35,961 nucleotides of DNA. Source: Acidovorax sp. CF316. GTDB taxonomy: Bacteria > Pseudomonadota > Gammaproteobacteria > Burkholderiales > Burkholderiaceae_C. The stretch's first letter is position 1; the number at the start of each line of letters is the position of its first letter. A model generated the notes under the pieces. That model did no database searches. It was given only the letters and a program-made list of their open reading frames with translations, and had not been told where the DNA came from. Shown one piece after another: positions 14,857-23,145 of this stretch. Location of the stretch: NCBI RefSeq assembly GCF_000276605.1, contig NZ_AKJX01000262.1, forward strand, positions 1 through 35,961, given 5' to 3'. The position numbers and the translations under genes were made by a program.

Positions 14857-16416
14857 ATGTACCTCACACAATCGCTGCACCGGGCCATGCAGCAGCACCC
14901 CGAGCGCATTGCGCTGCGCTGCGGCAGCCGCCAGCGCACCTTCCCCGAGCTGGGCGAGCGTGTGGCGCGCCTGGCGCATGCCCTGCAGAAGCTGGGCATG
15001 CAGCCAGGTGACCGGGTCGCCATGCTGTCGCTGAACTCGGACCGCTACCTGGAGTACCAGATGGCCGTGCCCTGGGGCGGCGGCGTGCTCAACCCCTGCA
15101 ACACGCGCTGGTCGGCCGCCGAGATCGTCTACGCGCTCAACGATTCGGAGTCCACCATCCTGCTCGTGGACGACACGTTCCGCGCCATGGCCGAGGGCTT
15201 TCGCAGCCAGGCCACCACGGTGCGCGAAGTGGTCTACTGCGGCGACGCCGAGGTGCCCGAGGGCATGCACGGGTACGAAGCGATCCTGGGCGCCGCAGAG
15301 CCCGCCCCCGACGCGCTGCGCCGCGGCGACGACCTGGCGGGCATCTTTTACACCGGCGGCACCACCGGCTTCCCCAAGGGAGTGATGCTCAGCCATGCCA
15401 ACCTGTGCAGCGTGGGGCAGGCTGCGCGGTCCGAAGGCCTGGCCTCGCCGGGCGGCACCTACCTGCACGTGGCGCCCATGTTCCACCTGGCCGACATCGG
15501 CATGGGCATGCCCCACTGGATCGAGGGCAACACCCACACCGTGCTGCCCTCGTTCCAGCCCGAGCAGGTGCTGGCCACGCTGGAGCGGGACCGCGTCACG
15601 CACGTGCTGCTGGTGCCCACCATGATCCAGATGCTGGTGGACCATCCGGCGATGCAGCTGCCGCGCGACCTGGGTGCGCTGCGCACCATCGTCTACGGTG
15701 CATCGCCGATATCCGAGGCAGTGCTCGAGCGTGCCATGGCCGCGCTGCCGGGCGTAGAGTTTGTGCAGGCCTATGGCATGACCGAGCTGTCGCCGATCGC
15801 CACCATCAACCCCGCGTGGTGCCACCAGGCCGAGGGGCGGGCGCGCGGCAAGCTGCGCTCCGCGGGCCGGGCCACCCATTGCGTGGAGGTGCGCATCGTC
15901 GACGCCGATGACCAGGAAGTGCCGCGCGGCACCGTCGGCGAGGTCGTGGTGCGCGGCCCCAACGTCATGCAGGGCTACTGGCGCCAGCCCGAGCTGACGG
16001 CCCAGGCCATCCGCAATGGCTGGATGCACACGGGCGACGGCGCCACCATGGACGACGAAGGCTTCATCTTCATCGCCGACCGGCTCAAGGACATGGTCAT
16101 CACCGGTGGCGAGAACGTCTACTCGATCGAGGTCGAGAACGCGCTGGCCCAGCACCCGGCCGTGCTGACTTGCGCCGTGATCGGCGTGCCCAGCGACGAG
16201 TGGGGCGAGTCGGTGCATGCCGTGGTGGTGCTCCGGCCGGGCCAGAGCGTGGCGGTGGCCGATCTTGTCGCGCACTGCAAGGCGCTGATCGCGGGCTACA
16301 AGTGCCCGCGCAGCATCGATTTTGCCGAGGCGCTGCCCCTGTCGGGCGCCGGCAAGGTGCTCAAGACCCAGCTGCGCGAGCCGTTCTGGAAGAACCGCCA
16401 GCGCGCGGTCGCATGA
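14857..16416 (+). CDS. Acyl-CoA ligase (AMP-binding enzyme, fatty/aromatic acid type)
   Basis: 519 residues from the ATG at 14857 (CGGAG upstream); an in-frame start at 14746 would add a poorly conserved tail. Adenylate-forming motifs are complete: YTGGTTGFPKG (165-175), QAYGMTELSP, HTGDGATMDDEGF, DRLKDMVITGGENVYSIEVE, and the catalytic Lys500 in GAGKVLKTQ. It activates a carboxylic acid to its CoA thioester with ATP in the cytoplasm. As first enzyme of the cluster that ends with the acyl-CoA dehydrogenase, it should feed beta-oxidation with the acid released by the esterase or imported. Chain type (fatty, cinnamic, alicyclic) cannot be read from the motifs. Confidence 0.92.
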   Translation: MYLTQSLHRAMQQHPERIALRCGSRQRTFPELGERVARLAHALQKLGMQPGDRVAMLSLNSDRYLEYQMAVPWGGGVLNPCNTRWSAAEIVYALNDSESTILLVDDTFRAMAEGFRSQATTVREVVYCGDAEVPEGMHGYEAILGAAEPAPDALRRGDDLAGIFYTGGTTGFPKGVMLSHANLCSVGQAARSEGLASPGGTYLHVAPMFHLADIGMGMPHWIEGNTHTVLPSFQPEQVLATLERDRVTHVLLVPTMIQMLVDHPAMQLPRDLGALRTIVYGASPISEAVLERAMAALPGVEFVQAYGMTELSPIATINPAWCHQAEGRARGKLRSAGRATHCVEVRIVDADDQEVPRGTVGEVVVRGPNVMQGYWRQPELTAQAIRNGWMHTGDGATMDDEGFIFIADRLKDMVITGGENVYSIEVENALAQHPAVLTCAVIGVPSDEWGESVHAVVVLRPGQSVAVADLVAHCKALIAGYKCPRSIDFAEALPLSGAGKVLKTQLREPFWKNRQRAVA

Positions 16417-16455
16417 CGACTTCTCTCACCCCAACACACCACCAGGAAAGAAACC

Positions 16456-17640
16456 ATGAGCCGTGATGTCTATGTCACCGGGGTCGGCATGATCCCCTTC
16501 ACCAAGCCGGGGGCGAACGCGCCGTACCCGGCGATGGCCGCCGAGGCCACGCGCCGGGCCCTGGCCGATGCCGGCCTGGGGTACGAACAGGTGCAGCAGG
16601 CCTATGTGGGCTATGTCTATGGCGATTCGACCGCCGGGCAGCGCGCCTTGTACGAGGTGGGCATGACGGGCATCCCCATCGTCAACGTCAACAACAACTG
16701 CTCCACGGGCTCCACCGCGCTGTTCCTGGCGCGCCAGGCCGTGGCCAGCGGCGCGGCGGACTGCGTGCTGGCGCTGGGCTTCGAGCACATGAGCCCGGGC
16801 GCTTTGGGCGCCATGTTCAACGACCGCCCCAGCCCCTTCGAGAACTTCGACAAGGCCACGGACGAACTGGTCGACCAGCCGGGCATCCCGCTGGCGCTGC
16901 GCTACTTCGGCGGCGCGGGCCTGGCCCACATGCAGCAGTATGGCACCGCGCTGCCCACCTTCGCCGAGATTCGCGCCAAGGCCAGCCGCCATGCGGCCAA
17001 CAACCCGCTGGCGCTGTTCCGCAACGTGGTCACGGCCGATGAGGTGCTGGCCACCCCGGTGATGTGGCCCGGCGTCATGACCCGGCTCATGGCCTGCCCG
17101 CCCACCTGCGGCGCGGCGGCCGCCATCGTCTGCTCGGATGCCTTCGCCCAGCGCCATGGCCTCAGCCGCACGGTGCGCATCCGTGCCCAGGCCATGACCA
17201 CCGACCGGCCCGAGACCTTCGGGGCGCGCGACATGCGCGAGGTGGTGGGCTTCAGCATGGCGCGCGAGGCCGCACGGCAGGTGTACGAGGCGGCCGGCAT
17301 CGGCCCTGCGGATGTGCAGGTGGTCGAGCTGCACGATTGCTTTGCCCACAACGAACTGCTGAGCTACGAGTCGCTCGGCCTGTGTCCCGAGGGCGGCGCC
17401 GAGAAGTTCGTGCGCGATGGCAACAACACCTATGGCGGCAAGGTCGTCACCAACCCGTCTGGCGGCCTTTTGAGCAAGGGGCACCCGCTGGGCGCCACCG
17501 GGCTGGCGCAGTGCACCGAACTGGTCCAGCAGCTGCGCGGCACGGCCGAGAAGCGCCAGGTCGACGGTGCGCGGCTGGCGTTGCAGCACAACCTGGGCCT
17601 GGGTGGGGCTTGCGTGGTCACCCTGTATGAACGCGTCTGA
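16456..17640 (+). CDS. Thiolase (SCP2/lipid-transfer-type acetyl-CoA acetyltransferase)
   Basis: 394 residues, ATG with AGGAAAG upstream. Active-site residues of the SCP-x/SCP2 thiolase branch are visible: nucleophile Cys82 in NVNNNCSTGST, His293 in ELHDCFAHNE, His343 in LLSKGHPLGATG and Cys386 in GLGGACVV. It would cleave a 3-oxoacyl-CoA with CoA in the last beta-oxidation step. This branch is common in sterol side-chain and branched or aromatic acid pathways. It follows the ligase by 39 bases and precedes the hydratase subunit by 13 bases, so it belongs to the same operon. Confidence 0.93.
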   Translation: MSRDVYVTGVGMIPFTKPGANAPYPAMAAEATRRALADAGLGYEQVQQAYVGYVYGDSTAGQRALYEVGMTGIPIVNVNNNCSTGSTALFLARQAVASGAADCVLALGFEHMSPGALGAMFNDRPSPFENFDKATDELVDQPGIPLALRYFGGAGLAHMQQYGTALPTFAEIRAKASRHAANNPLALFRNVVTADEVLATPVMWPGVMTRLMACPPTCGAAAAIVCSDAFAQRHGLSRTVRIRAQAMTTDRPETFGARDMREVVGFSMAREAARQVYEAAGIGPADVQVVELHDCFAHNELLSYESLGLCPEGGAEKFVRDGNNTYGGKVVTNPSGGLLSKGHPLGATGLAQCTELVQQLRGTAEKRQVDGARLALQHNLGLGGACVVTLYERV

Positions 17641-17653
17641 ACCAGGAGCCACG

Positions 17654-18094
17654 ATGATCGACAAGAAGTGGATCGGCCATGAGCTGCAGGCCTCGATCCT
17701 GCCCATCGAGCGCACCCGGCTGCGCTTCTTCGCCAAGGCCATCGGCGAGACGGACCCGGTCTACACCGACACCCAGGCAGCGCGCGACGCGGGGTATGCG
17801 GACATCCCCGCCCCGCCGACCTTTCTGTTCGCGGCCGAGCTCGATTCGGGCGTGACCTACCGCCTGCTGGCGGACCTCGGAATTCCGTTTTCCAAGCTGC
17901 TCCATGGCGAGCAGGGTTTCGCGTACCACCGCCCGGCCTGCGCAGGCGACACGGTGACGGTGCGCTCGAAGATCACCGACGTCTACGACAAGAAGAACGG
18001 CGCGCTGGAGTTCGTCGTCAAGACCTCGCGCGCCACCAACCAGCAAGGCGAGCTCGTCGCCGAAATGCGCACCGTGCTGGTGTGCCGCCACTGA
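17654..18094 (+). CDS. MaoC/FAS1-type dehydratase subunit lacking the hydratase dyad
   Basis: 146 residues; the ATG at 17654 follows CCAGGAGCC. The hot-dog domain starts FFAKAIGETDPVYTD and contains IPAPPTFLFAAELDSG and HGEQGFAYHRPACAGDTV. The consensus hydratase motif with Asp and His (D-x4-H) is not seen: the matching region reads ETDPVY. Such subunits (HadA, ChsH1 type) usually pair with a catalytic MaoC partner, here the gene six bases downstream. Together they would hydrate a 2-enoyl-CoA. The tight spacing supports a heteromeric enzyme. Confidence 0.85.
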   Translation: MIDKKWIGHELQASILPIERTRLRFFAKAIGETDPVYTDTQAARDAGYADIPAPPTFLFAAELDSGVTYRLLADLGIPFSKLLHGEQGFAYHRPACAGDTVTVRSKITDVYDKKNGALEFVVKTSRATNQQGELVAEMRTVLVCRH

Positions 18095-18100
18095 CCTGCC

Positions 18101-18523
18101 ATGACCACCACTATCACTTACGACGCCATCGAGGTAGGCAGCGAGCTGCCCGCGCTGGAGATTGCGCCCGTGGACCGCACCACGCTGTGCCTGTTTGCCG
18201 GCGCCTCGGGCGACCACAACGCCATCCACATCGACACCGACTTCGCCCGCAAGGCCGGCATGCCGGACGTGTTTGCCCAGGGCATGCTGGGCATGGCCTG
18301 GCTGGGCCGGCTGCTTACGCGCTGGGTACCGCAAAGCCAGTTGCGCCGCTTCGACGTGCGTTTTCAGGGCATCACGCACCTGGGCAACGCCATGCGCTGC
18401 ACGGCGCGCGTGGTGGAAAAGCTCGAACGCAACGGCGAGCGCTGCCTGCGCCTGGAGATCCAGAGCAGCAACCAGTTCGGACAAAACAAGATCGTCGGCG
18501 AAGCGCTCATCGCGCTGCCTTGA
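18101..18523 (+). CDS. MaoC-like enoyl-CoA hydratase, catalytic subunit
   Basis: 140 residues. The hydratase 2 motif is intact: FAGASGDHNAIHID with Asp38 and His43 in the expected D-x4-H spacing, followed by VFAQGMLGMAWLG. It should add water to a 2-enoyl-CoA, giving a 3-hydroxyacyl-CoA, probably as a heterodimer with the preceding non-catalytic hot-dog protein. The start has a weak ribosome site; translational coupling to the gene ending six bases earlier is likely. Confidence 0.9.
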   Translation: MTTTITYDAIEVGSELPALEIAPVDRTTLCLFAGASGDHNAIHIDTDFARKAGMPDVFAQGMLGMAWLGRLLTRWVPQSQLRRFDVRFQGITHLGNAMRCTARVVEKLERNGERCLRLEIQSSNQFGQNKIVGEALIALP

Positions 18524-18557
18524 GTCACACAGATCACACAGCACAGGACAACCCAGA

Positions 18558-19388
18558 ATGACACCCAAACTCGAAGGCAAGGTCGCCCTCATCACTGGCT
18601 CGGGCCGCGGCATCGGCCGCTCCATCGCCCTCAAGCTCGCATCCGAAGGCGCACGCATCGTCGTCAACGACCTGGACATCGAACCCGCGCAGGAGACGGT
18701 CGACGCCATCCGCCAGGCGGGCGGCACGGCCACGGCCTGTGTGGGCAACGTGACGGCACCCGACTTTGCCGAGCGCTTCGTAGGCACGGCCGTGCAGGAG
18801 TACCAGGGCCTGGACATCCTCATCAACAACGCCGGCTACACCTGGGACAGCGTGGTGCAGAAGATGACCGACGAGCAGTGGTACGCCATGATCGACTGCC
18901 ACCTCACGGCGCCGTTTCGCATCCTGCGTGCCGCGCAGCCCGTGATCCGCGCGCTCGGCAAGGCCGAGACCGACGCTGGCCGGCGCGTGGTGCGCAAGGT
19001 GGTCAACATCTCGTCGGTGGCCGGGCTGTTCGGCAATGCCGGCCAGACCAACTACGCCACGGCCAAGGCCGGCATCCTGGGCATGACCCAGACCCTGGCC
19101 AAGGAGTGGGGGCGCATGAACGTCACCGTCAACTGCGTGGCCTACGGCTTCATCAAGACCCGGCTGACCAGCAGCGCGGCCGACCAGGCCACGGCCCACA
19201 TCGACGGGCGCGACATCAAGGTCGGCATCAACCCCGAGCTGATGGCGATGATGGAGCGCAGCATCCCGCTGGGCCGCGGCGGCACGCCCGAGGAGGCGGC
19301 GGGCGCCGTGTACCTGCTGTGCATCCCCGAGTCGGACTATGTCAGCGGCCAGACGCTCATGTGCAGCGGCGGCCTCACGGGGATCTGA
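18558..19388 (+). CDS. Short-chain dehydrogenase/reductase, probable 3-hydroxyacyl-CoA dehydrogenase
   Basis: 276 residues; the ATG at 18558 has a GGACAAC-type weak ribosome site. Classical SDR motifs: TGSGRGIG (13-20), NNAG, catalytic Ser153 in NISSVAG, Tyr166 and Lys170 in TNYATAKAG. Asp-Leu-Asp after the second strand (VVNDLDIE) points to NAD preference. Between the hydratases and the acyl-CoA dehydrogenase it most likely oxidises the 3-hydroxyacyl-CoA to the 3-oxo form. There is an insertion of about 10 residues before the catalytic serine (KAETDAGRRVVRKVV), as seen in FabG4/17-beta-HSD4-like members. Confidence 0.9.
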   Translation: MTPKLEGKVALITGSGRGIGRSIALKLASEGARIVVNDLDIEPAQETVDAIRQAGGTATACVGNVTAPDFAERFVGTAVQEYQGLDILINNAGYTWDSVVQKMTDEQWYAMIDCHLTAPFRILRAAQPVIRALGKAETDAGRRVVRKVVNISSVAGLFGNAGQTNYATAKAGILGMTQTLAKEWGRMNVTVNCVAYGFIKTRLTSSAADQATAHIDGRDIKVGINPELMAMMERSIPLGRGGTPEEAAGAVYLLCIPESDYVSGQTLMCSGGLTGI

Positions 19389-19391
19389 GCC

Positions 19392-20546
19392 ATGCTGCCG
19401 CAACTCTACCGCCACCGCTGGATGGACGACGAGATCGAGGCCTTTCGCGACCAGGTGCGCCGCTACATCGCCGGCGAGATGGTGCCGCACCTGGACGTCT
19501 GGCGCCGCCAGGGCTACATTCCGCGCGAGGTCTGGCAGCCCTTTGGCGGCATGGGCTTTCTGCTGCCCGAGCTGGCCGAGGCCTACCAGGGCGCGGGGGC
19601 CTCGCTGGCCTACCAGCTGGTGGTGCAGGACGAACTGGCACGGGCCGAGATGCCGGCGAACACGGCCGTGCATTCCATCGCCGCCCACTACCTCATGGAC
19701 TACGGCACCGAGGCGCAAAAGCAGCGCTGGCTGCCGGGCCTGGCCAGCGGCGAGCTGCTGGCCGGCATCGCGCTGACCGAGCCCGGCTGCGGCTCGGACC
19801 TGAAGGCGCTGCGCACCCGCGCCCGCCGCGACGGGGATGACTACGTCATCGAGGGCGCCAAGACCTTCATCACCAACGGCTTCACGGCCAACCTGCTGGT
19901 GGTGGCCGTGCGCACCGGCGAGGCCGGCAGCCGCGGCGTGTCGCTGGTGGTGCTGGAAACCGAGGACCTGCCGGGCTTTCGCGTCGGCCGCCGCCTGGAA
20001 AAGCTCGGCCAGCATGCATCCGATACGGCCGAGCTGTTCTTCGACGGCGTGCGCATCCCTGCCGACCAGTTGCTCGGCGCCAGGGAAGGCGAGGGCTTCA
20101 TCCAGCTCATGAGCCAGCTGCCCTACGAGCGCATGCTGCTGTGCGTACCGGCTGCCGCCGTGATCGAGCGCGCGGTGGAGCTCACCGTGGAGTACACCAA
20201 GCAGCGAAAGGCCTTCGGGCAGAGCGTGTTCGACTTTCAGAACACACGCTTCAAGCTGGCCGAATGTGCCACGCTGGCCCACGTGGCGCGCACTTTCGTC
20301 AATGACTGCACCCAGCGCATGCTGGACGGCATCCTGGACAACGAGGCTGCCTACATGGCCAAGCTGTGGTGCACCGAGCAGCAGGGCAGGGTGACCGACG
20401 AGTGCCTGCAGCTCTTCGGCGGTTACGGCTACATGGTCGAGTACCCGATTGCGCGCATGTACGCCGATGCGCGCATCCAGCGCATCTATGGCGGCACCAG
20501 CGAGATCATGAAGGACCTGATCGCGCGAAAGCTTGGCATGTCATGA
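19392..20546 (+). CDS. Acyl-CoA dehydrogenase
   Basis: 384 residues, starting three bases after the SDR stop. Family signatures are present: ALTEPGCGSDLKALRT, the FAD site GAKTFITNGFTANLLVV, KLGQHASDTAELFFDGVRIP, KQRKAFGQSVFDFQN and QLFGGYGYMVEYPIARMYADARIQRIYGG (conserved stretches only partly quoted). The usual catalytic Glu of the YEGT site is Gly367 here (YGGTSEI); Glu246 in LPYERMLL occupies the alternative position used by isovaleryl- and long-chain-type enzymes. It would introduce the 2,3 double bond in the CoA ester at the start of the beta-oxidation turn, needing an ETF partner not encoded here. Confidence 0.93.
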   Translation: MLPQLYRHRWMDDEIEAFRDQVRRYIAGEMVPHLDVWRRQGYIPREVWQPFGGMGFLLPELAEAYQGAGASLAYQLVVQDELARAEMPANTAVHSIAAHYLMDYGTEAQKQRWLPGLASGELLAGIALTEPGCGSDLKALRTRARRDGDDYVIEGAKTFITNGFTANLLVVAVRTGEAGSRGVSLVVLETEDLPGFRVGRRLEKLGQHASDTAELFFDGVRIPADQLLGAREGEGFIQLMSQLPYERMLLCVPAAAVIERAVELTVEYTKQRKAFGQSVFDFQNTRFKLAECATLAHVARTFVNDCTQRMLDGILDNEAAYMAKLWCTEQQGRVTDECLQLFGGYGYMVEYPIARMYADARIQRIYGGTSEIMKDLIARKLGMS

Positions 20547-20552
20547 CAGGTT

Positions 20553-20595
20553 GTCGGGCCGCAATGGGGTGACCAGGGCTGCAGTCCGACAGAAC
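20553..20595 (+). other. Possible structured RNA or terminator after the beta-oxidation operon
   Basis: TGTCGG and CCGACA arms flank an inner GCA/TGC pairing, so the segment can fold into an interrupted stem-loop just after the acyl-CoA dehydrogenase stop. No strong T-run follows. It may end the operon or lie in the leader of the diguanylate cyclase gene. The rest of the gap to 20692 is AT-richer (near 20600-20650) and probably holds that gene's promoter, but no clear box pair was identified. Confidence 0.3.
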
Positions 20596-20692
20596 AACGC
20601 GGCTTTATCCTACATTTCTTCACGTGGCAATAAATTAACTGCCAGAATTGGCGTACATTGCCAGCATGGGCTGCGTCCGCAGGTGGACTGAC

Positions 20693-21745
20693 ATGCCAAC
20701 CGTGTACCACATCGTTGCTGCCGCCATGGACCCGCTTCTCGTCCGACTTTCCGACTCCGTCGTCCAGGCCAAGACGCTGGAAGAACTGACCCGCCCGCTG
20801 CTGGAGATGCTGGAGAAGGTCACGCGGCTCGAGTCCACCTACCTCACCACCATCGATTTCCAGCGCGCGCTGCAGCATGTGCTGTACTCGCGCAACACGC
20901 GCAAGATGGAGATCCCAGAGGGGCTGACCGTGCCCTGGGGCGACACCCTGTGCTACCGCGCCCTCAAGGAGGGCCGCATGTTCACCGCCGACGTGCAAGG
21001 CTGCTGGGGCGATTCGGAGGCTGCGGCCGCCCTGGGCATCCAGACCTACGTGAGCATGCCGGTGCGGCTGTCCGACGGCGCTATCTATGGCACGCTGTGC
21101 GCGGCCAGCGCCGAGCGCGCCGAGCTTCCGCCCGAGACCGAGAAGATGCTGCAGCTGTTTGCCGGCCTGATTGCCCAGCAGGTCGAGCGCGAGCAACTGC
21201 TGGGGGAGCTGCAACGCAAGAACGAGCAGCTCACCAACATGGCCTTGCTGGACCCGCTCACGGGTGTGCCCAACCGCCGCGCCCTGTTCGAGGAGCTGGA
21301 GCGGCTGCAGGCGCGCTCGCGGCGCTCGGGCAGCATGGTGATGGTGGCTTTTCTCGACCTCGACAGCTTCAAACAGGTCAACGACAGCCACGGCCACGAG
21401 GCCGGCGATGCCCTGCTGTGCACCATTGCCAACCAGCTGCGCGCTGCCATGCGCGAAAGCGACTTCCTGAGCCGTTTCGGCGGCGATGAGTTCGTGTTCG
21501 TCGGCCCGGGACCGCAGCGCGACCAGGACCCTGCCGAGGCCATCCGCAGCCTGCGCCAGCGCCTGCAGCAGGCCACGGTGTGCCGCATTCCGCTGGCCGG
21601 CAAGCGGACCCTGGAGTACCCGGGGGCCAGTGTCGGCGTGGTCTGCTCCGACCCCGGGCTGAACACGGCCGATGCGGCCATCCGCCATGCGGACGAGGCC
21701 ATGTACCAGGCCAAGCACGAGCGCCGCCGCGCGCTGCAGCACTGA
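20693..21745 (+). CDS. Diguanylate cyclase with N-terminal GAF domain
   Basis: 350 residues from the ATG at 20693 (AGGTGG six bases upstream); in-frame ATG at 20666 and TTG at 20648 are alternatives. Residues ~25-170 resemble a GAF sensor domain (TYLTTIDFQRALQHVLYS, TYVSMPVRLSDGAIYGTLCA), followed by a short coiled linker (LLGELQRKNEQLTN) and a GGDEF domain (about 185-350). The active site GGDEF at 263-267 is intact and a RESD inhibitory I-site lies five residues before it (254-257), so product-inhibited synthesis of cyclic di-GMP is expected. No membrane segment is seen. It stands alone and does not clearly belong to the upstream operon. Confidence 0.9.
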   Translation: MPTVYHIVAAAMDPLLVRLSDSVVQAKTLEELTRPLLEMLEKVTRLESTYLTTIDFQRALQHVLYSRNTRKMEIPEGLTVPWGDTLCYRALKEGRMFTADVQGCWGDSEAAAALGIQTYVSMPVRLSDGAIYGTLCAASAERAELPPETEKMLQLFAGLIAQQVEREQLLGELQRKNEQLTNMALLDPLTGVPNRRALFEELERLQARSRRSGSMVMVAFLDLDSFKQVNDSHGHEAGDALLCTIANQLRAAMRESDFLSRFGGDEFVFVGPGPQRDQDPAEAIRSLRQRLQQATVCRIPLAGKRTLEYPGASVGVVCSDPGLNTADAAIRHADEAMYQAKHERRRALQH

Positions 21746-21759
21746 TACGGATCTGCCTT

Positions 21760-21778
21760 CAACCGTCTGACGCGGTTG
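21760..21778. terminator. Hairpin after the diguanylate cyclase gene
   Basis: CAACCG, seven-base loop, CGGTTG, 15 bases after the stop at 21745 and before the convergent hydrolase gene. There is no T-run, so this is only a candidate. Confidence 0.3.
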
Positions 21779-21871
21779 GTTCGCCTTGCCGTGCTACAGC
21801 ACCGTCTGCGGCTCCCGCCTGGTGAAACGATCGAGGGCGAATCCGCAAGAGACCCGGCAGGGCCTTCCGGC

Positions 21872-22948
21872 TCAGCGGTCGTCCGCCGCGCAGTCGCCCA
21901 CCGGGCGCACATTGGTCATGCACTGCGCGAAAGTGCGCGCCTTGGCCCACATCGCCGCATTGACCTCGTGGCCGGCGCCTGGCGCGACGTAGGTATAGAA
22001 CGCTGCGGGCCTCTTGGTGCCGTCGGGAATGGCCGTCAGGATGCGGGCCCGGGCGCCAGACGCGCCGTAGCCCGAGCTGCCCAGCCCGACGGGCGGGAAC
22101 AGCTGGTCGGCGCTGCCCGAGACCGCTGCGACGCGGATGGCCGCGCCGTTGACCCGGAAATCGTTGGGCTGTTCGTAGGTCGTGCCGGTGGCATTGCAGT
22201 CGTAGTCGCAGCCCCCGGCGAGCGCGATGGCGCCTTGCAGCCGGTGCTTGGTGGCCACCGTGAAGATGAGGTTGCTCGAGAACGAGGTGCCGGCCACGAC
22301 GATGCGGCTGGTGTCGATGGGCAGGTTGCGCTCGGCGACGGCGGCCTTGATCGCCGCCAGGCCCAGCCCGAAGTCCGAACTGGCGATGTCGAAGGTCTCG
22401 TTCACGTTGGTGCGGACAATCAGCGGGCTGCTCCAGTTGTCGCACCCGCGGTACTCGAAGGTGGCGGCTGCCATGCCGGCGGCGCTGAACTGGTCCAGCC
22501 CGGCCGCGTCCTGCGCCACAGGCGCGGGCGGATTGCCGCTCGGGGCCCAGCCCGCCAGGCTGATCACCAGGGGCACCTTGGCCTGGGCCGTGGCACCGGC
22601 CGGAATCTTGAGGGTGATGGCCGCCTGGGGCAGGTTCGAGCAGGTAGCCACGACCCGGCCCTGCGCGGTGTACCAGTACTGGGTGTTCGGCTGGGGCGCA
22701 TAGGCCAGCTGGAGCGTCTGGGCGTTGCCACCAGCGCCCGGGTTGCCAGCGGGTGGCGTGGCCGCCTCCAGCCCGAAGCGCCCGTCAGCGCCATAGCGCA
22801 GCAGCACGTTGGTGTAGACGTCGGACCCCACCGTCAGGCTGGGGATGCGCAACGCGCCATCGTTCAGGCTCAGGGTGGCCTGGGCGCTCGCGAGCGGGCT
22901 GTAGGCGGTGACCACGGCGGTGACGGCAAGCAGGCAGACATGCTTCAT
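21872..22948 (-). CDS. Secreted alpha/beta hydrolase of unknown substrate
   Basis: 358 residues; the ATG at 22948 has GGAG eight bases upstream and starts a signal peptide (MKHVCLLAVTAVVTAYSPLASA). The first ~110 mature residues form a beta-rich region of unknown type (LSLNDGALRIPSLTVGSDVY...). The rest resembles an alpha/beta hydrolase: nucleophile elbow GTSFSSN (Ser222), Asp candidate in SGSADQLF and His327 in GAGHEVNAA. Cysteine pairs (CDYDC, Cys near the end) suit an exported protein. Dienelactone-hydrolase or polyester-depolymerase-like activity is possible. It is a single gene, convergent with the diguanylate cyclase. Confidence 0.8.
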   Translation of the reverse strand: MKHVCLLAVTAVVTAYSPLASAQATLSLNDGALRIPSLTVGSDVYTNVLLRYGADGRFGLEAATPPAGNPGAGGNAQTLQLAYAPQPNTQYWYTAQGRVVATCSNLPQAAITLKIPAGATAQAKVPLVISLAGWAPSGNPPAPVAQDAAGLDQFSAAGMAAATFEYRGCDNWSSPLIVRTNVNETFDIASSDFGLGLAAIKAAVAERNLPIDTSRIVVAGTSFSSNLIFTVATKHRLQGAIALAGGCDYDCNATGTTYEQPNDFRVNGAAIRVAAVSGSADQLFPPVGLGSSGYGASGARARILTAIPDGTKRPAAFYTYVAPGAGHEVNAAMWAKARTFAQCMTNVRPVGDCAADDR

Positions 22949-23065
22949 GGGACGACTCCAATGGGAAGAACAGGAAGAGGAGGGTCGGCACGGATGCATG
23001 CCGCCGCTCACGCACTGGTTGCCTGGAGTGCCGGCTGAGGCGATGGGTCGAGTCCAGGTGCACCA

Positions 23066-23094
23066 AGCTTAGTCCCCGGGCGACCGTGCAACAA
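23066..23094 (-). promoter_or_regulatory. Candidate promoter of the secreted hydrolase gene
   Basis: On the minus strand TTGTTG (23094 to 23089) and TAAGCT (23071 to 23066) are separated by 17 bp, about 118 bases before the hydrolase start. The match to sigma-70 is moderate. Confidence 0.35.
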
Positions 23095-23145
23095 GCCTTT
23101 TACCGCGCCGGGGTGTTAACTAGTTCTCGGTCCAGGCGGCGAAGT

